A stretch of 64,000 nt of DNA from contig CM037595.1 of assembly GCA_021018995.1 (NCBI GenBank), positions 91,772,491 through 91,836,490 on the forward strand, written 5' to 3'. This document shows positions 21,959 to 33,400 of this stretch, piece by piece (position 1 is the first letter of the stretch; every line of letters begins with the position of its first letter). Source of the DNA: Chloranthus sessilifolius (taxonomy: Eukaryota > Streptophyta > Magnoliopsida > Chloranthales > Chloranthaceae). Position numbers and translations under genes: made by a program. The notes beneath the pieces are model-generated. The model had not been told where the DNA came from, searched no databases, and worked only from the letters and a program-made list of their open reading frames with translations.

Positions 21959-23767
21959 GTTAGGAATTCGATACCTCGTGAACATCGAACCCCGACCTTC
22001 CCGTTATCGAAAATACACTTATAATTATCCTATTCTATATTTTATTGGAATGTGTATAAATAAATGTATATATATAAATATAAGATAATCTAATATAAAT
22101 CTTTTTGTATGTCTGACTTTCTGTATTTCTATCTGAATTACATTATATGAGTTATGAGTAAGTTAGGACATATGTACAAGAGTGTATGAGATCATGCCTA
22201 CGCTTGGGCGTGGTGACTCACTGAGATGGTATCGAAGCGAGGAATACACCGTATTCACATGCCTTACAACTCATGGTAGAATGAGACTCATGACGAGTCG
22301 GGTGAGTGTGAATTAAGTGTAACTTCGTATACGGTGGCATATACGGTGATCCTATCACCCCAAGTTTTAATACGAGAGGATAATATATGAGATATGATAC
22401 GAGAATCGGGCTTTAGGCCTTAGTTGTGGTGATGTTTCTTTTACGGTCACGTGAAACTCAAAATATTGGCGTCCATGTACAGATATAACACCTCTATGGT
22501 AGTATAAACTACCACATGAAGTACATCCAGATTACTACGAAACCTTTTTCTTGGGAAGCGTGAATTAAGAAGGTTACCTCACTATAGTTTGTCATAAGAT
22601 TAAGTATAAGAGTATGATAAGATATGAGTATGAGATAAAATAAGTTATGATATGAGTATGATAATAAGACATCGCTGTGTAGGCCAGTAAAAGATAAAGA
22701 ACTTAAGTCTCTGTACGTGCTGCTCCTCATGTAGCAGTAAGAGGGCAACAACGTCTTTCAGCCAAGACGGATCTCTGGGAGAGATTATGAGTATGAGTAT
22801 GTTATGAATGAGTTTGGCCATTATGTCTCCCCATTGGCTGGGTGGTGGAGTATGAGTATGACACGAGGGCGTTATAATATGGTGGCATGATACTATGTTG
22901 ACCCTCCAATAGTAGCTCGAGCAGCGACTCTGGCACAGGTCGTTTAGGATTTCACGAGTATGTTAGTTATGCTCATACGATTTACAGACGTATGTGCGAG
23001 AATGATAATAAGACATGGTATGATATGTTATGAGATATGGTAAGGTACGTTAGGATATGAGTGTCTAGATCATGGTCTTGCATTGATATGATATGAGTTT
23101 TACGATATGTATGTGATTTTATTTTTTTTTTGCTATCTGCTTTGAGATATTATGTTTATCACTCACATGATGCACCCACAATGCACCTGAGTAGTATGGG
23201 ATGGATTGGTGGTGTATCCCACTGAGTTTACGTGACTGAGTAAACTCATCCTACGATAAATTAATAGCTGCAGGTGACTATACCGACGGTGTGGACGTGG
23301 GTATCTCTGATCTAATTGGTGCTGAGAACGTCGACCCAGTGGACGTTGAGTACCAAGAGCCTTTGGAGGGTGACGCTATCGGTTATCAGGAGGATTACGG
23401 TGCTGATCTTGATTCGAGTGCCGGTTACTGATCATTGTGGGCTGGGTATTGAGTCCTATTGATACTAGTATTGCGGATTTTATAGTTTAGTTTATCGAAT
23501 TTGTTTCCGAATGGATTTACATTCTATTGATGGATTGTGGTTTTATCACACTTATTCAGTATTTATGATTGCATTTATATTCCACCCTATTTGTTGGATT
23601 TCACAGAGTTCGTGGAACCTGTTTTACGCGATAACTCTGATTAGGTGTATGTCCGCTTAGCATATCCGGGATATGTGCGGGTCATAACTCGAAATTCTAG
23701 GTCTTCGGGATAAGGTAGAATTTCGGGTTGTGACACATTATTTTCACTCTTGAAATTGCTACCTTGC

Positions 23768-24123
23768 CTCATCTCCTTCAATTAGCATGCATTGACCACT
23801 TTGAATTAGACAGATAGAAATCATTTTCGTCCCAATCTTTTACAAAATTGAGCTTGAGATCATGAACATAACACTAGGTGGTCAATTTTTTATATTTTGT
23901 ATGACACAACTCAAAAGTGACTCTAAAATCATATGGCCATGTCACATTCAAATTTATTTGTAGTGCATATTTTGAAATGTGTTTCACGTGAAATTAAAAA
24001 TTGATCGTCTGATGATACTCCCATAATCTATAGATTATTTTATCAAAGATTACAATAAAATACGATCTCCATCATCTGGTTCAATGTGATCAATGCATGC
24101 CAAAATGGAGGAGATTGGGTGAG
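23768..24123. repeat. Fold-back MITE, copy at 24 kb
   Basis: The left arm, starting CTCATCTCC with GCATGCATTGACCAC, pairs with the right arm ending GTGATCAATGCATGCC and GGAGGAGATTGGGTGAG. Inner blocks (GTCCCAATCTTTTAC, TTGAGCTTGAGATCATGA) are the same as in copy 1 at 1..376. It abuts the right end of the old LTR. Arms are more diverged than in copy 1. Confidence 0.7.
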
Positions 24124-24516
24124 TTCACAATTTTACGATTGTATATAAGGTAATCACTTTTTAGGAGTTGATTCTCTTATCCTCTCCACTATCTCCATCT
24201 TCTCTCTGATGCTCGCCCTCTCTTTTACATTTTCATGAGATTTTTCTCCACACTGGATAAACACAAAATCCTATGGATTCGTATATGCTCAGAAACTGTT
24301 GTAATTTATGAGACTTATAAATCCAAATCTAACAATTTCCAATAATTTTATCCAAATAGGCCCTAAATATTTTTTTTATGGTTAATGGGAGCTACCCTTA
24401 GGCCTACTATAAAGCTCTCCATGTTCAACTTTTTGTACCACATGACATACTTCTTGGGCAATTTGAAATTGCCTTTGTTTGATAACATGGAAGTGATAAT
24501 TTTATGGTGGAATGAA

Positions 24517-24720
24517 TAAGGTTCAAAAATTGGCCGACATTGATACGTATTGATTTTTCAGCAAACTGATACGTATTGGTCTTCCAACTAGGTATTGGTA
24601 TTCGTATCGGCAGATATGGGCCCGTATCGGTTTGAGCCGAGATTTTTTTTTTTTAAGGGCTGATTCATATCAGTCCTCTATGTACCGACACCCGATACCG
24701 AAACCAATTTTGATACCTTG
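24517..24720. mobile_element. hAT MITE, family 2, copy b
   Basis: A 204-bp element ending CCAATTTTGATACCTTG, with a left end TAAGGTTCAAAAATTGG that is its inverted copy with changes. Flanks GGAATGAA (24509..24516) and AGAATGAA (24721..24728) match at 7/8. The reverse complement follows 6768..6998 along its full length. It sits inside another AT-rich repeat that starts near 24470 with TTTGTTTGATAACATGG. Confidence 0.8.
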
Positions 24721-24768
24721 AGAATGAATTGCCAATTCCAAGTTTTTTGTTTGATAGGAATTTAAAGG

Positions 24769-24942
24769 GGACAATGTTATATGAGGGACGGGAAATGACA
24801 GACCATTCAACAGATTGTTGATGTGGCGTGATGCAAGCGCATTGAGGCCAGCAATGCATGTCGAGGCAACCACTTATTTCGCGACTCGTAAGCATTGGTT
24901 GACTGGTCTACTGTTTCCCGTCGTCCGTTGTTATAATTTTTC
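24769..24942. mobile_element. Mutator-like MITE, copy 3 (9-bp TSD)
   Basis: A 174-bp element flanked by the perfect 9-bp repeat ATTTAAAGG (24760..24768 and 24943..24951). It begins GGACAATGTTATATGAGGG, very like copy 1, and ends CCGTTGTTATAATTTTTC. Like copies 1 and 2 it has about 30-bp inverted ends and a GATGTGGCG word just inside. Confidence 0.8.
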
Positions 24943-24951
24943 ATTTAAAGG

Positions 24952-26942
24952 TATAGAAATGAATTGATGTAGGACCAACAAGTGAAATTTACTTTCCGAC
25001 ACTAATTTCATCATAGTTAATCTTAAATTTCAGTGTTAAATTTGTTGAAGTGTCAGATCCATGAGCAAACTAGTCATTAATAAAGTAATTGGAAAGGAGT
25101 ATCTTAAAATTCAATTTTTTTTTCTTTTATTTGTATTTGCTAAAAATACAACAGTCAAATTATACTTCCATGGAAGTTACTTCCCACGCAACAAAATCAT
25201 ACAATGAAGTGTCATTTCAAGAGAAGTTCAATTCCAAAGAAATGAGAATGGAATTGCTATTTCAATTCCAAGTTCCACCAAAACAAATATGCTCATTAAG
25301 GAGTTGAAATTGTTCAACATCAAAAGTTTACTATAAAATATTTATTTAAGGTTCATATTAAAGTGTTTGGACTCGATGGTGAGATCCTCCGACGGTGGGT
25401 TACAAAGAGGTTATAAAGATGTTATGCTATAAGAACTACTCGAAGAGACGACTTTTTTTTTGTTTTTTTCATAACCTGAACATCTAGGCCTATTAGATCA
25501 CCCACCTAATCTCGGGGACACATGCATACCTCAAATTAACATATGTTAGGTCAGCATAGAATATAAATCCCTAAAGTAATCTCAAGAGAGAGAGGAATTT
25601 TAACTTAGATCTCTTGCTTTTGGAGGTAGGTAGGCCAGCTCGCCTAACCCCTTAAGGATTCGAAGAGACAATTTGAGTGCCACTTGGCAAGAGTGCTTTA
25701 TCTTAAAGGATGGTGAGGAGAAAAACTTCTTTTATTTATTTTTATTAACCAAAATAATTCAACCTGCTCCATTTGTCTTAGGATTCTCTTTCATATAAAC
25801 ATCCAAATCCACTTCGAACCCTACGTACTTATTTATTGGTCTGCCGACTGCTCAATGACACCATCTTGATTCCACATACCTAACAAACTTTTGTCTCCAA
25901 TCCCATATAAGCATCTTAGGAGGTCCACATAATAATTATTCACAGGCTGCCACGTGGCATTCAAAGCATACTAAGAACCGTCCATTCATAATTAACTTTG
26001 AGAACTAACAAATTCATGCACACCTCACTAGTACAGTCATTTCGGGATGCAAGTTTTGTGTTTTGGAAATCAAAACCGGTCTGCCGAATCCGACCAAAAC
26101 CGACCTAAAATTGAAGAAAATAGACCGATTTTCAATCAGTTTGGTTTCAGTTTTGAATGGCCGAAATAAAAAATCGGTTGGATAAATTTCGAAAACCAAC
26201 GTAAAACTGAGGAAAATAAAGAAATCACGTTCCTACTATACGTGTGGAGACTGGAGAGAGTGGGGAGAGATTTCTCAAGGATGATGACATATTGAAGGAA
26301 TGAATAAAAGAGATTAAGAGGCATTTTCTGAAGAGGCAATATTATAAGGGCATTCCTGTCGGTTAAAAAAATATTATTTTCTCTTTGTTTCACCCGACAC
26401 AACTCCTTCCTGCATTACAGTAATTATATATATACACACACACGTTCAATGCATGATTGAACTGTACATTCTAACCAGTTGGGCATCATGTGGCATCCAT
26501 CACAAGGATTGTGTGTCATTGTAACTTGCCCAAGGACAATCAAGTCCATCCCTAAAATAAAATGGAAATGGTATTTAACCATTGACCAAATGTTGGTCAA
26601 AGGTTCAAGCGATGGATGAACAACTTTGACCTGCATTTGAAGGGAAAAATGGTTCAAAAAAAAATTCTAAAACCCTAACTATCAAGCCTCAAAGGTCTGG
26701 ATGGTGCACAGCCATAGTAGACAGATACAAAGTCTTTCTCCCAATATCCAACATGCACAATAGCATTTGTCGATCAGACAACTGAATCAGTTGGGAGATG
26801 GAAGATCATCAAAACTGTTTAATTATTACATAAATTGAGAATTAACTGCAAACAAAAAGAATTACAAACTTTGGAAAACTTCTTTAACAAAAATGTGCCA
26901 AATTCAGGTTTTCAAGAGTACATGACAAGGGTAATGGGTGTC
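24952..26942. other. Non-coding, 3' flank of COG6
   Basis: No gene, RNA or clean transposon terminus is seen. The part next to 26943 probably contains the 3' untranslated region of COG6 (minus strand). A stretch around 26060..26210 is rich in AACCGA and GGTTTT words like those near 6430. Confidence 0.4.
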
Positions 26943-27458
26943 TCAAAGTCCTAAGATGGTCCTTATTTGATCCGGCGGATGCCTTATTAAGGACCTTGGG
27001 TCAGGATATTGATTCGTTGGATCAATTATTGCTTTGTAAACAACTTCATAAGCTTCTGCTAGTGTCCTTGCCACACGGACGCAGGCTTCAGAACGCAATC
27101 GAGGAACCTGTATCTGCTCAAATTCTGGAAGAGAGCCTTCATCTCCAGATACGAGCCCAAAGAAATTTCTTAAACACTCTGAAATTAAAGGAAGTGACAT
27201 GCCCTCCTCCTCGGCTAATGGCCCTACATCAACAATGTTTTCTGCAAGGATCGAGTTCCTGATAGAAGACATCTTGCCCAACAACCCGCATCTTCTTAGG
27301 ATCACATCCGCTTCTTTCTCCACAAGAACGCTGAGATGCGTCTCAATCATAGATCCAAGACTCCTCACGTACTTCATGGCAACATCATGTCCTACCAATG
27401 GTTGTTGAATTGCTGACAAGCAATTTATGAGAAAAATCTTGGAGGGTGTCTCAGGACT
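26943..27458 (-). CDS. COG6: COG6 last exon
   Basis: Encodes 171 residues and a TGA stop (26943..26945). It starts [14 protein letters not shown] after a TACAG acceptor, continues [20 protein letters not shown], then [15 protein letters not shown], and ends DQIRTILGL. This is the most conserved part of plant COG6. The upstream frame extension to 27497 is intron. Confidence 0.95.
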   Translation of the reverse strand, partial: SPETPSKIFLINCLSAIQQPLVGHDVAMKYVRSLGSMIETHLSVLVEKEADVILRRCGLLGKMSSIRNSILAENIVDVGPLAEEEGMSLPLISECLRNFFGLVSGDEGSLPEFEQIQVPRLRSEACVRVARTLAEAYEVVYKAIIDPTNQYPDPRSLIRHPPDQIRTILGL

Positions 27459-30400
27459 CTGTATCCACAAAGGCTGATTTATCAAAAGATGAATCAATGT
27501 GTTCTACATCTCAAACATATACAAAAATTACTATCGCAATTACAACAATCGGCGGTTTAAACTGATAATTTACAAAACCAGTGAGTGAGATTGTGTTGAC
27601 AGAGACATCAAATGATTATAGTAAGTAAATATATGAGCAAAATACGAAAAATGCCACCATGCAAGCAAGTACAATGAAACCAAATGAATAACAGTAAGGC
27701 AGGTAACAGAGCTAGCATGATCCAATGGTTTGAGCAAATCCCACTCAATAAGTTGGGCTGAAGAGATAAGGACTAAGAAGCCTGATCCAGTCAATTGGTC
27801 AGGCTGAAGTGATCCTCTTGTCAGATGGTTAATTTGAGTATTCTCATTCAGTAGTGCCTAATCCAATTTATAAATAAGTTATCCTCCCCAATTGGCAACC
27901 CCTTTAATCTAGTATGCTAGAATTTGGCAGGATAGGTGATGTGGCGAAGAGATTTTCCATTCAAAATATGGGCTGATTTTCATTTTGGTAATTAATATGG
28001 AAAAGGCGGTAACATTGACGTTGCCAACGCCACCACCGGCAGAAAATGAAGGGACAGCTACCGATTATCAAAGGAAAAAATCCCCACAAAGCAAGCGGAC
28101 GTTAGGAGGGAGAAATTTCCATAGTGAAAGAAAAAAAAAGACCCTGAGCTGCTTTCTAGAGAAATTGATGCTAAAGTGAAATGGGATCGGTTATTGTGGC
28201 ACGAGTTGAATATTCCTAAGCATATTATTATTGCTTGGTTGGAAATTAATGATAAATTGAGATAAATTGATGACCATTGAAAATTTGATTACGAGGGGGC
28301 TTAATATCCCCTCAAGATGTGTGTTTTGTGAATGTTCTTTGGAAAGTAATGTACACATCCTTTATCAATGCTCCTACTCACATTGGATATGGAGATCAGT
28401 GACGGTGCGTCTTGGGATCCAAGATGTTGATATAGTCAAGAGGCAAGAACCGAAGTGCAGCTATAATGAGATTGGTGTTTTGTGCGACAATTTATCATAT
28501 TTGGAGGGAAAGAAATTGAAGAATTTTTGAAGTGCTGAATGAGGATAAGAAGAAAATTGAGATACATTGTGGAAGATATAATATGCCAAATTGATGGTAA
28601 CGATAGCATCATGGATGAAAATGATAATTTGAAAATTCTTGACAAATGGAATCTCAACGTCAAGAGAAGGTATCCCAAAATGATAGCTTGTAAATGGTAA
28701 CCTCCTCAGGGACAATCCATTAAACTAAATTCTGAAGCAGGAATAAGGGATGAATAAAGCTGGAATGGGAGGGATCTTTAGAGACAGTAATGGAAGATAT
28801 CAAGCTTGCTATTTTGGAAACATTATGAAGTATCATGATATTGCCCATGCTGAACTATTCTCCATAGTCCATGGTATTCAATTTGTTGTGCAACATGGGT
28901 ATAGAAGTCTCAATATAGAATCAGACTCGAAGAGTGTTGTTGATTGTATCAACAAGCAATGTACAGTTCCTTGGAGATATATTGAAGTGATCGAACTTAT
29001 TAATTTTCTTAGATTCAAGTTTGATAGGTTGATTGTTCATCATTTTTGGAGAGAGTGTAATAAACTGGCTGATTATTTGGCTTCGATGGGTCTCAATACT
29101 AATGGAGTAGTCAGTTGGAACAGTTTGGACCTTCCTAGTGATCTCCGGTGATTGATTAATGAAGATATTTATGCTGTGTTTCATCAAGCCCAAAGATCCT
29201 AGTTGCAGGGGTGATGGTGATGTTGAAGCTCCAGCGTATAGGGATTGGACTTGATCTAGTACTTTGTTAGATCTATTCTCCTTCTTTTACACTACATGTT
29301 TTATGATCCAATGGAAGGGTGAGGACCCATGTTCCTATCAAGCTCTTGTACACTATATGTTTTATGATTCAATGGAAGGGTGAGGACTCATGAACCTCAA
29401 GCAAATTTATAGGAAAAAAAAAATTCCATCCTGAATATTCAATTGTCAAGAGATCTGCACGATGAAGAGATAGAGGACTTTATGAGAATGGTGGGGGAGT
29501 TGGAGTCTGAGAGAGCAGATAGGAACAAGCCAGATGGTAGAGATTTTGGAATGATGATAAGAAAGGTAGGTCCACAGTTTAAGTCTTCTTATAGGTCTAT
29601 CTCCCAAAGAGCCCTAGTGATCCAACCTTGGACCCTAGTATGGAAAGGGGTTTTTGCTAGGGAGGTAGCTTGAGAGAGTGCTAGTCTGAATGCAATTAAG
29701 GAAAAGGGGTATGAATGACCGTCAAGTGTTTATGCTTCGTGGGCTGGCAGATGAAATGGCCGAGCACTTATTCTTGAGGTGTTCGTTTGTGGGAGCAGCT
29801 TGGGAGAAGTTCCTAAAATGATTTGGGTTAGTGGTTGCTTGAGAGAATCTTGCGTGGCAGTGTTTGCTGGATGGCCAGATCGTCTGTTTGACAGGAATGT
29901 AGGCTCCATTTGAAATACTCATTTCTTGCAATTTCGCAAATCTGGCTACAAAGGAATCAAATTTTTGAAAATAAATATCACTCTCAAATTTGGAGAAAAT
30001 ATCATCGAGGAACTTTGTTGGAGCTGTGCCTTGGGATCTTTATGAGAGGTCCAGTCGGGTGCTATCATTCTATTTGAGTGGGAACAAATCACACCTCCTT
30101 AGGGTCTCTGCTCTCATCTCCTTCAAGCCATATGTCTTAGCCTGACTTTTTATTTTTATTTTATCTTTTTCTTGCTTTCTTGTGTTCTTCTTTTTGTTTT
30201 CCTTTTTTTCTTTGGTGGAGCATCTTGCTTTGTCTCACGATCCGCTGTAACTTTGTTTCTTTTAAAGGAATTACGGCATATTGTGATAAATAAATTAAAA
30301 ATATGTTGGAATTTAATTACATAAATATATCCGGACAAAAAACAAAACAGATGCAGCAGGAATAAGAAATAAAGATCTAATAGCACTAATAAAATGAACC

Positions 30401-33400
30401 CTTCTAGATTTCCAAGTGACTGGGCACATTGAAATTGTTGCATAGCAGATGTCATTTCGAGATCACCTAAAGTTTATATAGTTATCATAAGAGTTCCCCA
30501 GCGCCCTATGGTAACCGCTTTCTAGACCCTGTATGAAACCCTGAAACCTGTTCGGCTGTTCCATCAATAATCGACAAGCAATTTGAGTGAGAAGCCAAAA
30601 GGATTTTGACATTTGCATTAAGGGCCATCCTAAAATGGGGAAGCCTCCAAACATTGAGACAGTGGAAGAGCAGATGGAAAGACACTTTATACTCAATGAG
30701 CACTTGAAGTGCTATCGAATGGCCACACAAATCATATTAAAAAAACCTAGATCCGTATAATCATAGATCTGGCCTATTTTGAAACTACTTATTTTATGAG
30801 GTTTAGATAATGTAGGAATTTTATGATTAGTTATTTTAGGTATAATTAGACTATTGCTCAGATATTCTACCTTCTTATACAAAAGACAATTTAAGTGGAT
30901 CTGTTCTCCATGCTTGACTTCTTCAAAATTTTGAGAGAAGAAACTTGGAATTCAAGTTTCAGAAAAGATCAATGCCTACCTTGTTCTTCAATCATTCTTT
31001 TAAATTCTAGCCCTAATTTTTTCAAATTAATGTGTGTTAACTATGTATGTCTAGATACATAGGATACCTTTCCATGATAAGTTTGGTTCGTGCAAGGATT
31101 TTAAGAGCTCAATTCTTGAAGACCTAATTTGCTGATGTTTGTGTCTCGTTGCTTGGCACTCACTATGGAGGAGCTACTTTGGGAGTGGAACTGCCAAGGC
31201 CCCCTTAACGGCTGTTTTGGTTGTTTGTTTTCTGGTGCCTTGTGGTCATCTATTGTTCTGATGAAAATATTGACTATCTTGTTCTTCAATCATTCTTGTA
31301 AATTTTAGCCCTTTTTTCAAATATATGAGTTAACAATGTATACATGGATGCATAGGAGAATTTTCAACAAGAAGTTTGGTTCGGGCAAGGATAATAAGAG
31401 CTCTATTCTCCAAGGCCTGATTTGCTGGCGTTTCTTATCTCCTTGTTGCTCGCCACTCACTATGGAGGAGATCCTTTGGGAGTGGGTACTGCTGATCCCC
31501 CTTAGCAGCACTTTTGGTTGTTTGTTTCAGGGACCTTGTGGTCGTCGATTGTGCTTTTTATGTTTTTCCAGAAAAAATGGTGTCTATCTTGTTCTTCAAT
31601 CATTCTTGTAACTCTAGCCCTTTTTTTTGCCAATTAGTGCGTGTAACTATGTACGCCTGGATACTTAGGAGGATTTTCAACGAGAATTCTGGTTCGTGCA
31701 ACGATGCTGAGAGCTCTACTCGAGAACTGATTTGCTGGTGTTTGGCATCTCATCGTTGATTGGACACACTACAGAGGAGATCCTTCGGGCGAGGTAACTG
31801 GTGAAATTTCCGAAGTGACTGTTCTGGTTGTTTATTTTCGGGCACCTTGTGGGCACCTGTTGTGCTGTTTTTTAGTTTTTTTGTCTTGTTTGCATTTATT
31901 ACTGTTTCTTTTTTATGTATACCTGAAAATCACTTGTTAACTGTACTTACTATGGATTATGATATTGTAGATTTTTATGTGCATGCAAGGAACACTGCTG
32001 AAATGAAGTGCCATTACGCAATCCATCAACAGAGGATAACTTTGAACGCTGCAGTTCAAAATTGGCAATCCACTGGCAACCTCTTTAAAATTCCTGCCCT
32101 GGGGGCAGTTCAGTGGGTACCTTGGTGTCTTAGGTGCGGAATTTTTTCTGCTGCTTGCTGTGACGGACTACCTTCCGGCAATGGGATGCCCTCTAAGGAC
32201 TATCAGGAACGTGGTTCAGCCTAGAGGACCGAACATTGGGCAATCTATCAGAAACGAGAGATGGAGAGATGAGGTTTTCTATCAGAAAATTAGGGAGGAA
32301 GAGTTAGATTGGAGAAATCAACAGGCTCGTGGTTCGTTGCCTATCCCCCAAGATGGGCGAGATGGTGACTGGAACTGTACCAAATGCGGGAAATGGAACT
32401 TTGGTTTTCAGAGATATGCATTGAAGGAACTGTAAGGAGCATCGTAACACTGGAATTTTATAGAAGGAGAAATCCCATTCCAGGAATCAAGAACGGCCCC
32501 ATGGCGGTTTCTTATTTCAGGACACAAACGAAAATACTAAAGTGGATACGCTGCAGGGTAGAGCAGATTGTTGTTGAAAGATTGGAGATAACAAATCAAT
32601 TTGATGCGTGGACCCCTAAGTCTACCTCGGTGACAGCCACTGATAGGGATAAAGGTTGTTGGTTGGGGGGATCCTGTTTCACCTCTAGGATGACTTCTTG
32701 TTTGGAAAGATAGAAGACTCTGGGGTGGCCTCATGGAAGTGGATCCTAAAACTAGCGCCTTTGAGGACCTCTCCTTTGTGAGGTTGAAGGTCCATGCAAG
32801 ATCCTGGACTGAAATTCCTAGGTGTGACGATTTTTTATGGTGCTACTTTGTTTCTACTAAATGCGAATGTGAATGGGGCGCAGCCAACATATGTCTGATA
32901 TGGGCTTCCTTTGATGTAACTGGAACTTTGAAAGAGCAATAATGGTGCTCTGCATGGGTTTATGGCCAAGGGGAACGAGACACAGATTCCACATGGATTG
33001 TATGATGTTTAGAAATCGAACTGCTCTCAACCTAGCCAAGGAAATGGCTCGAATAAGGAAGATGGCAGTATGAAATCCTCTCAGTTGAAGCAGGTTACGG
33101 AGCCTAAGGCGATGCTAATGGAATCTGTACAGGAGAAGAGACTGAAAAACGTGTCAAAGGCATCTTTTCAAATTCAAAACGGATTTAAGCCAGCCATTAA
33201 TCCACTAGTGGTGAGGTGTATACAGGTGCCGAATTTGGATCCTGAAAATCTGAACAGGTGTTGGTCTGCAAAGGTTTTACTGCCTAAAGAGACGTGTCCT
33301 ATGAAAACTGTGCGGATCACCCGTTCAATTAACATGCATGGAGAGAGGAATAGTGGCCCCTACTAACATACTACAAACTAAAGTCATCATTACTGACCAA

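Larger units (their letters stand above)
14075..23735. mobile_element. Old LTR (probably solo), split by a gypsy-type element
   Basis: The flanks 14075..14513 and 21959..23735 become contiguous when the inner element and one copy of GTTAG are removed, giving about 2.2 kb. The right end reads TTTCGGGTTGTGACA, a usual 3' end of plant gypsy LTRs. No internal region, primer site or coding frame accompanies it, so it looks like a solo or truncated LTR. The left limit is not sharp and no target duplication was found. The interval 22150..23130 is rich in TATGAGTATGA-like words and codes for nothing I recognise. Confidence 0.5.
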
